Shown piece after piece: positions 1-12,130 of a stretch of 64,000 nucleotides of DNA (positions are counted from its first letter, which is position 1; every line of letters starts with the position of its first letter). Below the pieces are notes generated by a model, which made no database searches, was not told the DNA's origin, and was given only the letters and a program-made list of their open reading frames with translations. This stretch comes from Siphonodentalium dalli (taxonomy: Eukaryota > Mollusca > Scaphopoda > Gadilida > Siphonodentaliidae): the NCBI GenBank assembly GCA_032622095.1, contig CP136061.1, forward strand, positions 231,568,944-231,632,943, given 5' to 3'. Position numbers and translations under genes: made by a program.

Positions 1-330
1 AGAACTGTATTTCGAAACAGTGTGATTCGGTTCTCTGTTTATTTTATTTTATAAACGCACGTGTACGACATTGTCATAACTCGAACGGTAAGTCAAACAC
101 AAGAGTTCTAATTTGCTGCAATTTTGACGAGGAGCTTGCGAAAATCGTCAACAAAACAACCCGCTCTGATTTTCCATTCTCTCATTATGTTTTATTGTGG
201 GAATTGTTCTCAAAGAACATATCAAATTTGACTTTGGAGCGATCGGGTTTCGCCATTTTTGCTGGAAAATCCCATGCTAAATATAGAAACACGGACTGCA
301 TGGTACCCAGCCGGTTACAGAGTCAGAAAG
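1..330 (+). repeat. Segment homologous to the interior of element N
   Basis: Matches 51655-51965 (for example TTTCGAAAC.GTGTGATTCGG, AAGAGTTCTAATTTGCT, GTCAACAAAAC). The minus-strand frame reading TIFAS..SKL.QIRTLV is conserved between copies but has stops here. It starts before the window. Confidence 0.7.
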
Positions 331-529
331 GAAAAATGACTGGTGCGTTCTGGTAGAGATTGGGTCTACAGTTGCAATTTTAACATGACTACTGACTATA
401 AATAAAAATCGAACTGGCACAAATGAAACGATCTCAAATTTATCAAATAAATAAGAAACAAAACACGTATTTTCCGCGTTATATCATATAATTTATTCAG
501 AAATCATCCGCATAGGTATGGTTTGAGAT

Positions 530-935
530 AAGTAATGCCCTAAATAATCGACTCCTTAACCACAGCAGAATTATGGGTAATTTTTCAGGATTTAGTGGGA
601 AATATGGCTTGTTGCCAATAATCGGAAAGCTCTTGTGAGACATGGTAACAAGATTGGAGGAAAAGTGTTAGCAACTTGATAGATAGACTTCCTCTCCCTA
701 TGCATGCCCCAGATAAATTCAGGCAATGGAGAGGTCAATAGGACTTTTATTAATTAGAAATATTATTTATATGAGATTAGTTTTCACACATTCTATGTGA
801 TTTGATTATCATGCGATTAGCACATGGTAGATATGAGTGGTATTGAAAGTTATAGTTCAGTAATAGGTTTTGGTATATTATGAGGGCCCATACTGTACAG
901 GTCTCGGTATCAATATCGGTATTGACTATTCATAG
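530..935 (+). mobile_element. Family B long-form remnant B1
   Basis: Left arm (AGTAATGCCCTAAATAATCG) followed by about 290 bp that also forms the centre of B4. The right arm is missing, and A1 lies just beyond. Confidence 0.7.
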
Positions 936-947
936 TACATGTTGGGA

Positions 948-1337
948 TTAACCCTTTACCCAACAAACCGGCCAAATAAAGCTTCAACAGCCTAAAATAT
1001 CTTCGGTCTGTCTCAATAGAACCATACAAATATGGATATCATTGGAACCGGCTCCTTGACCACATTGTGATAGTTATAGTTATGCCCTGTGCCAATGCAT
1101 TCTCTTATATATGCGAGTCGACCACAGGTCGCCTCGCATATATAAGAGAATGCATTGGCCTAAAAAAAAACTTTTTTTAACACTTTTTACCATTTTTTCT
1201 TACAATCTTTAACAATTTTATAATTTTTAATGTGTTAAGCCAATGCATTCTCTTATATATGCGAGGCGACCTATGGTCGACTCACATATATAAGAGAATG
1301 CATTGGCACAGGGCCCTTCTGTTGGGTAAAGGATTAA
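948..1337 (+). mobile_element. Family A TTAA double-hairpin element, copy A1
   Basis: Bounded by TTAA on both sides with inverted ends CCCTTTACCCAACA. It contains two ~69-bp hairpins, each built from arms beginning GCCAATGCATTCTCTTATAT, the second being the reverse complement of the first, separated by an A/T-rich spacer. TTAA targets with CCCTTT ends point to piggyBac-type mobilisation. It cuts into the B1 remnant. Confidence 0.85.
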
Positions 1338-1428
1338 CACTAGAGTCAACATGATAAAATGAACTGGTTTCTTTGCCAGCCGTTTCAGGCACTGGGAGTC
1401 AATCAACGATCTAGTCAGTGTGTATATA

Positions 1429-1600
1429 CAGTAATGCCCTAAATAATCGACTCCTTAACCACAGCAGAATTATGGGTAATTTTTCAGGATTTAGTCGGAG
1501 CTTTCCGATGAATGGCAACAAGCCATATTTCCGGCTAAATCCTGAAACATTACCCATAATTCTGCTGTGGTGAAGGAGTCGATTATTTAGGGCATTACTG
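1429..1600. mobile_element. Family B palindrome B2
   Basis: Ends CAGTAATGCCCTAAATAATC and its complement, TA on both sides, with a partial deletion of the centre. TA duplication and CAGT ends suggest Tc1/mariner-type mobilisation. Confidence 0.85.
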
Positions 1601-1823
1601 TATTTTAGCCCCTTAGAATTGCAGTGCAAACTATTGCTAGTGTTCTAAATAGTCCCTATTTCTCAATTCTTATTTTCCTAACAGAGGATATTGAATTATT
1701 AATATTAATTAATGCAGCATTCATTTATTCCATAAAATATAAACTTGTCAAACTAATGTTCATTCTAAACACCTGCTTCACGGTATTGATAGCTTTAACT
1801 TTAAGTAGGTCAGATCACTACTA

Positions 1824-3518
1824 TATACATGTACAGTAATCAGTAAAGCCCAGGGGGGGGGGGGGGGGGCATGAATTTTTTACCCAAAAACTGGGACTGG
1901 GCTTACCTTCGAGGATCCCCACATGCAAAATATCAGTTTTCACTTCCTCAGGATAAAACAAAGTGGACAGTAGTGCTGGGCGGTTTCCCGATTAATCGAC
2001 AATACCCGGTTAAAATTTCAATATCGTCAGTAATATCGTCTAAACTAAAATAATCGTAATATCGTCGGCAATCAGTGGGTACATGTACCAGCCAATCATA
2101 AGCGTATACAAACAAATAGTTTAACTCAAGCCTAAATCGAGTTATTTAAGTTTTAAATTCCTACTAAATCCCGTGTCCTGATTTTTTCAATATTCAATCA
2201 TCATAGTAAACATGTTTAGAACGACTAACGAAATTAGGGGAATATGAAAACCCAGAATACGTCCTGCTTTCGCTCACAATATTCCCTGCATAATATTTAT
2301 TACAAGAGAATTCACCAAATGAATCGATGACTGATCACTGATCAGGTGATAGATCGATATGAATGTCAGTTATGCCACGCCTCTTCCTTCAGTACAATTA
2401 TGCACATGCACCGTCAATCAAAATAATAAATGGGCGAAGATACCGCCCTCTTCTCGTCTAGAAGAAACCACTCACTGCAAATGGTTAAAACCAATTGTAT
2501 AGAATTAGGGGTTCAAACCCGCCCAAAAAAATAAATACATGGTGTCCTTGCTTGGCCGAATTCCAAAAGTTATGTACTACGTGTGTTTGGACTTCGCTAA
2601 AAGACTGAACCTCATTGTGAAATTTGTCTTGACGGTAAACCACATTTCCATTTGTCAAGCGACGCAAGTGTCATCGGGAATAACATATATATTTACTCAA
2701 CATAGTTGAACATACCGAGTTAGAAAATGATACTATAGTATAGAACACTTTTAGTTTTTGCATAGACGAGATAATTACCGGTATATACCAGAATTTGTCA
2801 AGTCACCGGAACGAAATTGTCCGAATAGCGGAATTTAACCAGAGAATTTACTTTTCATTCCGAATATCAATCGAGCATGAGGTTGTCACTGGTTGATTGG
2901 TTGTGTATGTTATTCCCGATGTCAACTTGTCAAAATTAATGACAATGATGTGATTGGATTTAACGAACAGTGAGAAATTGTTTTCAGTTTCTAGTATGTG
3001 TTTTTTTTTAAAACAGCGATTATATCGTTAACCGCGGTTTTAATTTCCAAAAATCGCGGTTTTTATTTTCGTTAATATCGTCCAGCCCTAGCGGACAGTG
3101 AATACTTTACACCTGACTGGAGGTGTAAAGAGTTGCCACATTCTTTGATGATGTTGAATAATTTACTAACAAGGGAGAGAGGACAATTAGTGGAGTAAAT
3201 TAGTGTACACATTTTTATTTGTGAGGTAACACATTGGACAATATAACAAATAGAACTTTTTGTGTTTTCTTTTTATTTGATTGTGTCATATTTCAATATA
3301 TATTGTAGATTTGAAAGAGAGCATATTTCTTTGATATGTATATGTGCTGAATTTTTGTCATCTGGATTTAGAGATAACCTGAGATCAATGTATACAGCCC
3401 TCTAAGTTCTAAACATGGGGGTGGGCTTATCTTCGAGTACCACCCCATGCTTGTTTTGGAAAAAACCATAGACTGGGCTTATTCTCAGGGATGGGCTTAC
3501 TGACAGGTGTATACAGTA
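1824..3518 (+). mobile_element. Element P, host of O
   Basis: Outer inverted ends around CAGTAAGCCCATCCC at 3490-3515 and the corresponding CAGTAAAGCCCAGGG at 1840-1855, with a second AAACTGGGACTGGGCTTA block just inside. A poly-G run follows the left end. Boundaries are approximate. Confidence 0.5.
1971..3090 (+). mobile_element. Element O, hAT-like, nested in P
   Basis: 1120 bp with ends TAGTGCTGGGCGGT and TAGGGCTGGACGAT. It is flanked by GTGGACAG and GCGGACAG (7 of 8 match), as expected for an 8-bp hAT duplication. No transposase frame remains. Confidence 0.7.
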
Positions 3519-5340
3519 CTTCAGGGGTGAATGTCAATCTATAAATAACTAATCCTTGGAAAAAGGAAGAGTTCGAATAAGTCACAGTACCCAGATGTCA
3601 ATAATGAGAACACGTTGTCGGCATTCAAGTCCTTTCATCATGTGTGAGTGTTTGATGCCATCACAGTTTGCGATCTATGTCATGAATACGTCTTTGAACA
3701 GCGCACTTACATAGACTGCAAAACAACTGAGACAGGGCACCATTAGGGAGATATTAGAGATGAATGAAGTTTAAACCTAATTTTTCAAGGAAGCTGCATT
3801 TGCGCACATTTTTTGTTTCAACTCCGAACAATTCTTTGAGTTCAGTTGCCGCTTAGGTCATGGCAAACTTGTGGGCTAGTGTGAGTGGTGTTCACATAGT
3901 TGCATACGTGTGTTGTTACATTTATGCTAGTAGCGTGCAAAGACTGCAACTTTTTAGAAAATTAAAACTTAATTATGGGAGTACCGGTATACTGGTATTA
4001 TATAAATAGACAATGTGATATTTGAGATACCGAACACATCAGTATTGTCATTCTGCATCGATTCGGTATTTCGGTTTCGTATCGATACCGATACCGTTTT
4101 GGTGTTTCGGTATACCGCCCATCTCTAGCACATGGATTCGCTGCTGACAAATAACATGTTCATGGCAGGGATTATTGGTATAAGATATTCATGATACAAT
4201 TTGATATCCAGACATTTTCCCACAAGAGTGAGCAGAAATTTCTTCACCCAGATATTTACCCGCGCAATACATATGGAGCAATATATCAAATGTGACTAAA
4301 ACCCAAAGCCCTCATTATGTTGTTCTCACCAACATCAAAGAATGTATTAACTGAAGCCAACTCAAGCTCCATGAAGTTCAACTCTTGAGACAATGTTTTG
4401 ATGAACATCAAGCCGCAGATCAGATGGGAATTATTTCATACATGCATAACTATGTATTAAAAAATAAATATTGACAAAACTATATGTACAGCGGATTACA
4501 TGTATATAGAATATTGTAAGAAATATTATTTTTAATATATTTAATTATTTATACATGTAGCTGCATGTAGCATATTATTTTACAGACATGCACCAAACAT
4601 CATACATGTATAACAACAGATATAAGTTCCTGGTGACCGGTATGTGGCACGAGTGTAAACGGTCAGTTGGGAAATATCTGGTTCTGATATATTGCAAAAG
4701 TGGAGAAATGTCAGATGATTAATTATCCGCGGTGGGTAAATGTCCATTTGTCATCTCAGACAGGGTGGGGAAAATCAATACTGACTGCAGGGACTTACCA
4801 GAATAGTTTATTGTTTATCCTACATAGATGGTACATTTAGTACCAAAAAAATATAATTTATATGGGGTGATAAAAAGAGTCAGTCATAACTATAACACCC
4901 TAACAATATACATGTATAGTCTATGAATATTATATTTAGTTGTAATTGTACTTTTCATGTGTGTGTATTGTAAATAAAATCATTTTCTGTCCTATCCTGC
5001 ACCCACAAAAATCTCATTTAAACTAAGAGTTAAAAGTCTGATTCTATTGAAGCTCACAAATTATAATAAATCATCCTATGCATTATGTGAGTAGTGGAGC
5101 CTCTATATTGAGGCAAACTTTGTAATTGTCAATTTTCAGAAAATTTGGCTATTAAAGCTCAAAATCCCCAAAATAGCATAAACCAAGGAAAATAATGACT
5201 GAAAAATTATAGTTCGCGAAAAATAAACGCCTGTTGAAACAAAAAAATATAGGAGTTTAATATATAAAGAGAAATCAAGTTCATATTTGCCACCAATGGT
5301 GCAAACCCGGACAGTAAGATTACTTCATAACACAACTTAC

Positions 5341-5383
5341 TTCATCTGTTTGACAATAGTACTTTTACCCGATTCACCAGCAC
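5341..5383 (-). CDS. GNAI: Galpha-i G-protein subunit, coding exon 2 (43-nt P-loop exon)
   Basis: Second coding exon, read on the minus strand between a TTATTCCAG acceptor and a GTAAGT donor. With the G carried over from exon 1 it encodes GAGESGKSTIVKQMK, the phosphate-binding P-loop (GxxxxGKS/T) that holds GTP. The length of 43 nt equals that of GNAI exon 2 in vertebrates as I know it, and the phases (1 in, 2 out) keep the frame. The exon is very short and lies 26.8 kb from exon 1. Exon 3, which should begin with IIHE, was searched for by eye in 1-5340 on the minus strand and not found, so it presumably lies to the left of the window. Confidence 0.95.
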
Positions 5384-5478
5384 CTGGAATAAAATAAGAA
5401 CATTTTTGTGAACAGATAGGCATGTTTCTTATAAAAGTTACTATAAAAAGTAAAAAATACAACAAACCTTGAAATTAT

Positions 5479-5667
5479 TTAACCCTTTCATGGCAGGAGC
5501 TGTGCTGTTGCAGCATTAATGATCCTGTGCCAGTGCATTCTCATATAATTGAGAGTCTACCATAGGGAGCCTTGCACATACTAGTATAAGATAATGCTCT
5601 GGCTAACAAGGTCAAGGTAAATACTGTTAGGCCAACGAATTCTCCTATACATGCGAGGCGCCCTATA
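5479..5667 (+). mobile_element. Family Q hairpin element, degenerate copy Q1
   Basis: Starts TTAACCCTTTCATGGCAGGAG and holds decayed hairpin arms; the right end is lost. It lies about 95 bp from the GNAI exon 2 acceptor. Confidence 0.6.
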
Positions 5668-5901
5668 CATTTAAAATTAGGAATTAATTATGGTGATATT
5701 CCAACTTTGAATGTTCCTTAATATTGAATTAAACAATTATATGGAATGAATGACCTCAGTTTAATTCTATAAATTCAATGTAATCTTTTAAAAATATATA
5801 TTTTAAATTCATACGTATGGTTCTACTGTTCGTTGAATAATTGGGTGTTTATTTTCCCTCCCAAGTCCTGCATCTACATGTACTTTGTTCCAACCCAAAT
5901 G

Positions 5902-6301
5902 TTAACCCTTTACCCAACAGAAGGGCCCTGTGCCAATGCATTCTCTTATATATGCGAGTCGACCATAGGTCGCCTCGCATATATAAGAGAATGCATTGGC
6001 TTAACACATTAAAAATTATAAAATTGTTAAAGAATGTAAGAAAAAATGGTAAAAAGTGTTAAAAAAAGATTTTTTTTTAGGCCAATGCATTCTCTTATAT
6101 ATGCGAGGCGACCTATGGTCGACTCGCATATATAAGAGAATGCATTGGCACAGGGCTAACTGTAACTATCACAATGTGGTCAAGGACCCGGTTCCAATGA
6201 TATCCATATTTGTATGGTTCTATTGAGACAGACCGAAGATATTTTAGGCTGTTGAAGCTTTATTTGGCCGGTTTTGGCCGGTTTGTTGGGTAAAGGGTTA
6301 A
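5902..6301 (-). mobile_element. Family A TTAA double-hairpin element, copy A2
   Basis: Same structure as A1 in the opposite orientation. TTAA lies at 5902-5905 and 6298-6301. The two hairpins are nearly intact. Confidence 0.87.
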
Positions 6302-6494
6302 ACCAGGCTATAATATTGAGCAAGCACTACAAAACCTCATTGGAAGAATTCATCAATTAGACACTTGTACACGCACAAATTGAAGCAACTGAGCCTTCAA
6401 TAAACCATTTGAGTCTTCATCCCTGCATCTCAAATGTCTAAGTGATAACATGTTTTCATGGAAATGATGGAATTAGGGTGATGTTCAATGTTTA

Positions 6495-6707
6495 CAGTAA
6501 TGCTCTAATTAATCGACCTCTTAACCAAAGCAGAATTATGGGTAACTTTTCAGGATTTAGTCGGAAATATGGCTTGTTGCCATTCATCGGAAAGCTCTCC
6601 CCGAGAGCTTTCCGATGAATGGCAACAAGCCATATTTCCGACTAAATCCTGAAAAGTTACCCATAATTCTGCTTTGGTTAAGAGGTCGATTAATTAGAGC
6701 ATTACTG
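6495..6707. mobile_element. Family B palindrome B3 (subfamily 2)
   Basis: A 213-bp near-perfect palindrome with TA flanks. The subfamily reads GCTCTAATTAATCGACCTC and is shared with B8. Confidence 0.88.
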
Positions 6708-6776
6708 TACTTTACATTTGCTACATGGTTGTTGATGAATAATATTGAAAGATGTATGGTACCATGCTTGGTCAAG

Positions 6777-7111
6777 CAATCCTGCAAATAATGTGTCTGT
6801 CATTTGCAGAATGAGGTCCCCCGAGGGTGAATTTAGTGATGCTATCACGCACAGCGGCTAGCAACACTAACTTCACCCTCTAGGGACCTCATTCTAAATA
6901 GGCCTCAACTTATGGGAAGTATGTATAGTTACTTCTCACCTCTCCTCATAGAAGTATCTATAGTCTCAAATTTAAATTGTTTTAGTTACTTTTTCCCTTC
7001 TGGGAATTTAAGTTTATATATCCCTAAATTAGCAGAAGATAAAATGCATAATCGAGGTGACTAATGGGTGAACATCACAAACTTCAACTGGGGAACTTCA
7101 ATCTGATCCTA
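6777..7111 (+). mobile_element. Family C element C1, right end missing
   Basis: Has the diagnostic subterminal palindrome made of GAGGTCCCC..GAGGGTGAATT and its complement, followed by the family interior; it stops near 7111. Confidence 0.7.
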
Positions 7112-7422
7112 CAACACATTCTCCTGCCTGATTACAATGAAGTTTTAATGAGGATTAGAACCCACAAGCCTCAAGAATGATTCATATTCATTGATGGCAA
7201 ATGTTATCATAATAAGTCCAACAAACAACCGTTAGTTGAACTTTAATATTATCTGAACATTTCCTATCAGGGAACTAAGTACTAGTATTCGTCAATGAGT
7301 ATTTCGCAAGAAAGGGCTGAACATATTTTGCAATTAAATTGTTGTATATCTCTTATCCACAGGTCATAACAGTGTTTTTTTTAAGGAATAGATCTATATG
7401 TTTGACCCTTTCTATACATGTA

Positions 7423-7917
7423 CAGCAATGCCCTAAATAATCGACTCCTTAACCACAGCAGAATTATGGGTAACTTTTCAGGATTTAGTTGGAAATATGG
7501 CTTGTTGCCATTCATCGGAAAGCATAGTGAGACATAGTAACAGGATTGGTGGAAAAGTGTGAGCAACTTGATAGATAGACTTCCTCTCCCTATGCATGCT
7601 TCAGATAAATTCAGGCAATGGAGAGGTCAATAGGACTTATTAATTAGCAATTTTATTTATATGAGATTAGTTTTCACACATTTAATGTGATTTCATTATC
7701 ATGCGATTAGCACATGGTAGATATGAGTGGTATTGAAAGTTATAGTTCAGTAATAGGTTTCGGTATTTTATGAGGGCCCATACATGTACCTCGGTATCAT
7801 TATCATTATCTCACAGAGCTTTCCGATGAATGTCAACAAGCCATATTTCCGACTAAATCCTGAAAAATTACCCATAATCCGCTGTGGTTAAGGAGTCGAT
7901 TATTTAGGAAATTACTG
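7423..7917. mobile_element. Family B long form B4
   Basis: A 495-bp element: the two family B arms flank about 280 bp of unique sequence (about 7527-7805), homologous to 636-930. This looks like the less deleted parent form of the 213-bp palindromes. Confidence 0.82.
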
Positions 7918-7982
7918 TAAGTACTCAATGATGAGTACATGAAGAGTGTAGTTATCCATTAGGAAATATTCAAATAATAAGT

Positions 7983-8382
7983 TTAACCCTTTACCCAACA
8001 AACCGGCCAAAACCGGCCAAATAAAGCTTCAACAGCCTAAAATATCTTGGGTCTGTCTCAATAAAACCATACAAATATGGATATCATTGGAACCGGCTCA
8101 TTGACCACATTGTGATGGTTATAGTTATGCCCTGTGCCAATGCATTCTCTTATATATGCGAGTCGACCATAGGTCGCCTCGCATATATAAGAGAATGCAT
8201 TGGCCTAAAAAAAATCTTTTTTTAACACTTTTTACCATTTTTTCTTACATTCTTTAACAATTTTATGATTTTTAATGTGTTAAGCCAATGCATTCTCTTA
8301 TATATGCGAGGCGACCTATGGTCGACTCGCATATATAAGAGAATGCATTGGCACAGGGCCATTATGTTGGGTAAAGGGTTGA
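7983..8382 (+). mobile_element. Family A element, copy A3, with empty site nearby
   Basis: Inserted in a family E-like host sequence at AAGT-TTAA-CAAACAATGC; the right-hand TTAA has mutated to TTGA. An uninterrupted copy of the same host sequence lies at about 8556-8620, giving a natural empty site. Confidence 0.9.
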
Positions 8383-8397
8383 CAAACAATGCACTTA

Positions 8398-8554
8398 CAG
8401 TAATGCCCTAAATAATCAACTCCTTAACCACAGCAGAATTATGGGTATCTTTTCAGGATTTAGTCGGAAATAAGGCTTGTTGCCATTCATCGGAAAGCTC
8501 TCAGTACCCATAATTCAGCTGTGGTTAAGGAGTCGATTATTTAGGGCATTACTG
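8398..8554. mobile_element. Family B palindrome B5
   Basis: TA-flanked, with part of one arm deleted. Inserted in the same E-like host block that A3 interrupts. Confidence 0.83.
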
Positions 8555-8740
8555 TAAATGAACAGTGTAGTTATCCCTTAGGAAATATTCAAATAATAAG
8601 TTTAACAAACAATGCACTTATTATCTAACATTTCCCACCAAAGAATATGAATCCTTCTGCATTTGTATTATCTTTCGTCATACTGTTGCTAATTTATGAT
8701 GAACACCCCTCCAAATGAATAACAAGACCATTCCAGTGTA

Positions 8741-8951
8741 CAGTAATGCCCTAAATAATCGACTCCTGAACCACAGCAGAATTATGGGTAACTTTTCATG
8801 ATTTAGTCGGAAATATGGCTTGTTGCCATTCATTAGAAAGCTCTCAGTGAGAGCTTTCCGATGAATGGCAACAAGCCATATTTCCGACTAAATCATGAAA
8901 AGTTACCCATAATTCTGCTGTGGTTAAGATCGATTACTTAGAGCATTACTG
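8741..8951. mobile_element. Family B palindrome B6
   Basis: A 211-bp near-perfect palindrome, TA on both sides. Confidence 0.87.
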
Positions 8952-9577
8952 TACATGTAAATTGTAAATTGAACACTTAGAACTATTGCAGAAGAAGTAG
9001 TTTTACAAGTACATAAACATCAGTTTGGTGATAAAGTGTGTGATATGGTAGAGAATATTGTTTTGTGTCTATAATGGAGAAACTTTATGCATGCAAGTAG
9101 TAAAGCACATGCATCCAACTCAGATAAATTGCCATGAAGATAGAGTACCAGAACTACTGGATAGCTGAATTCAATTCTCAACTAAAATGATATCATATTC
9201 CAAATACTCTATTTCATTTAATTAATACTATTATGATACCTGTAACAATATGAAAACTTAGTCCAACAAAAATTATACTTTCTGAGAAGTAACCCATAAT
9301 AACTCTTGCCAGGGTGCAAAAAACAATTTGTACATGTAAATGACAATTTTCAAAGTTCCCAAAGGTTAAAGCTAATGAAATTCAAGTTCATTTAAGCCAT
9401 TTTGCAACAATTTTCAAGGTTTTTCCAAGGCCCTCTACTCTAAAATTCAAGGACATTGAAGGCCATTTCTTGACATTGTTTAAGTCTCTTCAAGATATTA
9501 AATGATGCTTTCAGTGAGCAGTTCATATATATACTGATAAAAATTCAAGATTATTCAAGGCCCATTGATATGGTAAT

Positions 9578-9847
9578 TTAACTCTTTCATTACAGGAGCT
9601 GTACTAGTGCAGCATTATAATTTAAAGATCATCTGCCAGTACATTCTCTTATATATGCAAGTCTCCCAATGGGAGTCTCTCGTATATAAGAGAATACACT
9701 GGCTTACAAGGTCAAGGTAAATGTTGTTAGGCCAATGTATTCTCTTATATATGCGAGGCTCCCTATGGGAGACTTGAATATTTAAGAGAATACATTGGCA
9801 CAGGGTTTTCGCAAAATTTGAGGAAGCGGCAGTTACGGAAGGGTTAA
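9578..9847 (+). mobile_element. Family Q hairpin element, copy Q2
   Basis: TTAA at both ends. Two hairpins use the family A arm but with a CTCCCATAGGGAG-type loop instead of the CGACC loop, and the outer ends differ from A and S. Confidence 0.75.
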
Positions 9848-10029
9848 GCACTTTGCAGGACTTGAATAATTATTTGTCAGATTCAAAATGGTTCCAGGAT
9901 TTCAAGCCTCCACCCCCACAGAAACTGTGACTGTGAATTACTAATTGGGTTGATAGTAGGAGATACCAGTAGTACTTCAGTGAATTAAAGTTTTACTATA
10001 ATCTAAACACTATACAGCTAGAATATGCA

Positions 10030-10505
10030 TGAATCTCTACTCTGCATGGCTATGCCCAGACAGATCATATTCCACCCACTGAAAACCATGGAACTTTTTT
10101 ATGTTCAGACCTATACATGTAATGATGGAACATTTATATAACATTAAAAAAAATAATGCAGGTAAGATATGTCTTAGTACCTGTTCCTTAATAATGTGTT
10201 TCACAGTATGTGAAGGTCCAAGTTCGAGATTGCATGATATATGTAACTTTTGTGAGCCAATTTCTCTCTGCGTCGCTTACAATAATGAAATATTTCAGGG
10301 TAATAAATTCTATGTTTATCATGAAATCAGCTCACAAAAGTCGCTTTCATCATGCAATCTCCAACTAGGACCTTTGCATGCAGTGAAACATTATTACGGA
10401 ACAGGTATTGACAAAGAAATATATTACATTCATTATTTCTTCAACGATATAAAATTCCATATCAGATCTTCAACAAGTTTCCAAGTTTTGAACTGGTGGG
10501 ACTCG
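10030..10505 (+). mobile_element. Foldback element related to K
   Basis: Resembles foldback K: ATGAATCTCTAC, GATCATATTCCACC, then a mirrored pair around CGAGATTGCATGATATATG...CATCATGCAATCTC. The 135-codon open frame across it follows from the palindrome. Confidence 0.5.
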
Positions 10506-11917
10506 TAAGGCTGGGCGGTATTTCAATATATTGCCTATAGTCGGTTCGGAAATGAAAAACTGCATTGAAACGGTGGGTAAAATAAAAATTCAATATATCG
10601 CAACCATGATTATATCATCTCACAAGACGGTTACACAATCAAATAGTTGAATACTTCAGCAGACTTCAAGCTTGCGTGCAAGTATTTGTGTATTCCTGCA
10701 ATAAGTTGTGCTTAGTCTAATTCCAATCGCGTCTTCAGCAATGCGGGACATGTTGTCTCTCCAAAACTAACATGTCTCAATTCATCCATTTGAAGTTGAT
10801 ATGTTAGTGTTTCTTGCTAAGAATTTATACAAATAAACTCACAAAATGCCACATGAACCCTCGTACCTACATGTATATGCTTTAAATAAATATTTATGTG
10901 AACAGACAAGACATTCTGTTTGCAGAAGTAACACTATGGGTTACTGTTGACTGCTCATAATCAATATTGTTCAATGTTAATTATGATTCTCTTGTTCCCG
11001 CTTTCAATAGTTCATTAAAATGTTCCGTATTTTTTTTTGTGTGTGATAAACCGTGATAGCCCAGAATCAACCATCTCAGCCCAAATCTACTACCGTTTTG
11101 TCCTCTATTAAGCTAGGAGCATGTAGTGCTTTGCTATGACGTAAAAGAATATATATGCAGCACGTGCTAATTTCCAGGTGTTGGGGTCTCCATGCATTAA
11201 CAAATAAATAATCAGGACACTGTAATTCACTCAAGGTTGTTGCGAAAGCGAACTCAGGAACTTTATAGAAAGGGCAACGCCATTCACACCCCTTATAACG
11301 AAAACCCGGACAGAAGAAAATGCAAGGTCAACATGATGGCACGGAGGTTGTCTAGACTTTTGCTAGCAACACCGATAATATCAGTGTTGCACAACATTGT
11401 GTCAGGGTGCCACGGAGATAGCATTTTCATGTCCCTTCTTGGAAATCAGATCGCTCCAAACTTTCTGGTGCATATTCTGGGTATATTGTCCGATATAAAA
11501 TTAGTGCAACTGGATACAAAGGTATTGAGAATACCAACTTGTACATTGTATATTGTTTTTAGAATATGGTGCATTATAGATTAATTTGAAGAAGAAAAAA
11601 ATTGCCAAAATATAAACAAACAATTTCCCACCTGCCTAGTGCCTACCTGGATTTTTTTGCTCAAGAAATCTGAAACAGACAAGTTTTTTTTTTTTCCTAA
11701 ATACAGTGTGAAGCAGACAAATCTGGGCCTCTATTTGCAGCTTTCTTAAACATTTTAAGACTGTATATGATAGTGACTATCTTGACAATACCAAAACCTA
11801 TTAATGAACGTAAAAAATAATTTTTAGGAGATCGGTCCAGGAAATAGGGGATATCATTGTTTTTCAGTAAAACTAATAAAACTTGGCTGAATGTTTTACA
11901 TTGTGTATGATCATCTA
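10506..11917. other. No gene recognised
   Basis: Begins with a fragment carrying the GCTGGGCGGTAT end of an O-like element (10511-10680). The rest is AT-rich intronic sequence; a 115-codon open frame at 11237-11584 shows no recognisable motif. Confidence 0.5.
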
Positions 11918-12130
11918 CAGTAATGCCCTAAATAATCGACTCCTTAACCACAGCAGAATTATGGGTAACTTTTCAGGATTTAGTCGGATATATGGCTTGT
12001 TGCCATTCATCAGAAAGCTCTCACTGAGAGCTTTCCGATGAATGGCAACAAGCCATATTTCCGACTAAATCCTGAAAAGTTACACATAATTCTGCTGTGG
12101 TTAAGGAGTCGATTATTTAGGGCATTACTG
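11918..12130. mobile_element. Family B palindrome B7
   Basis: A 213-bp near-perfect palindrome, TA on both sides; the whole element could fold into one hairpin of about 100 bp. Confidence 0.88.

Larger units (their letters stand above)
1..5340 (-). other. GNAI: GNAI intron 2 (partial, by inference)
   Basis: This is the stretch after the exon 2 donor. No open frame resembling Galpha exon 3 was seen. It contains an N-related segment (1-330), B1, A1, B2 and the nested P/O pair. From 3519 to 5340 it is AT-rich sequence in which I see nothing identifiable apart from a weak mirrored TACCGATACCG stretch near 4020-4130. Confidence 0.7.
7921..8740 (+). mobile_element. Family E-related host block interrupted by A3 and B5
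   Basis: Pieces 7921-7986, 8383-8397 and 8555-8740 belong to family E (GTTATCC..TTAGGAAATATT, CACCCCTCCAAATGAATAA). The block AGTGTAGTTATCC...AACAAACAATGCACTTA appears twice, once split by A3. Confidence 0.65.

Noticed and set aside
10101-10508. 135-codon open frame
   Set aside because: Runs across a foldback related to K; composition and mirrored sequence explain the lack of stops.
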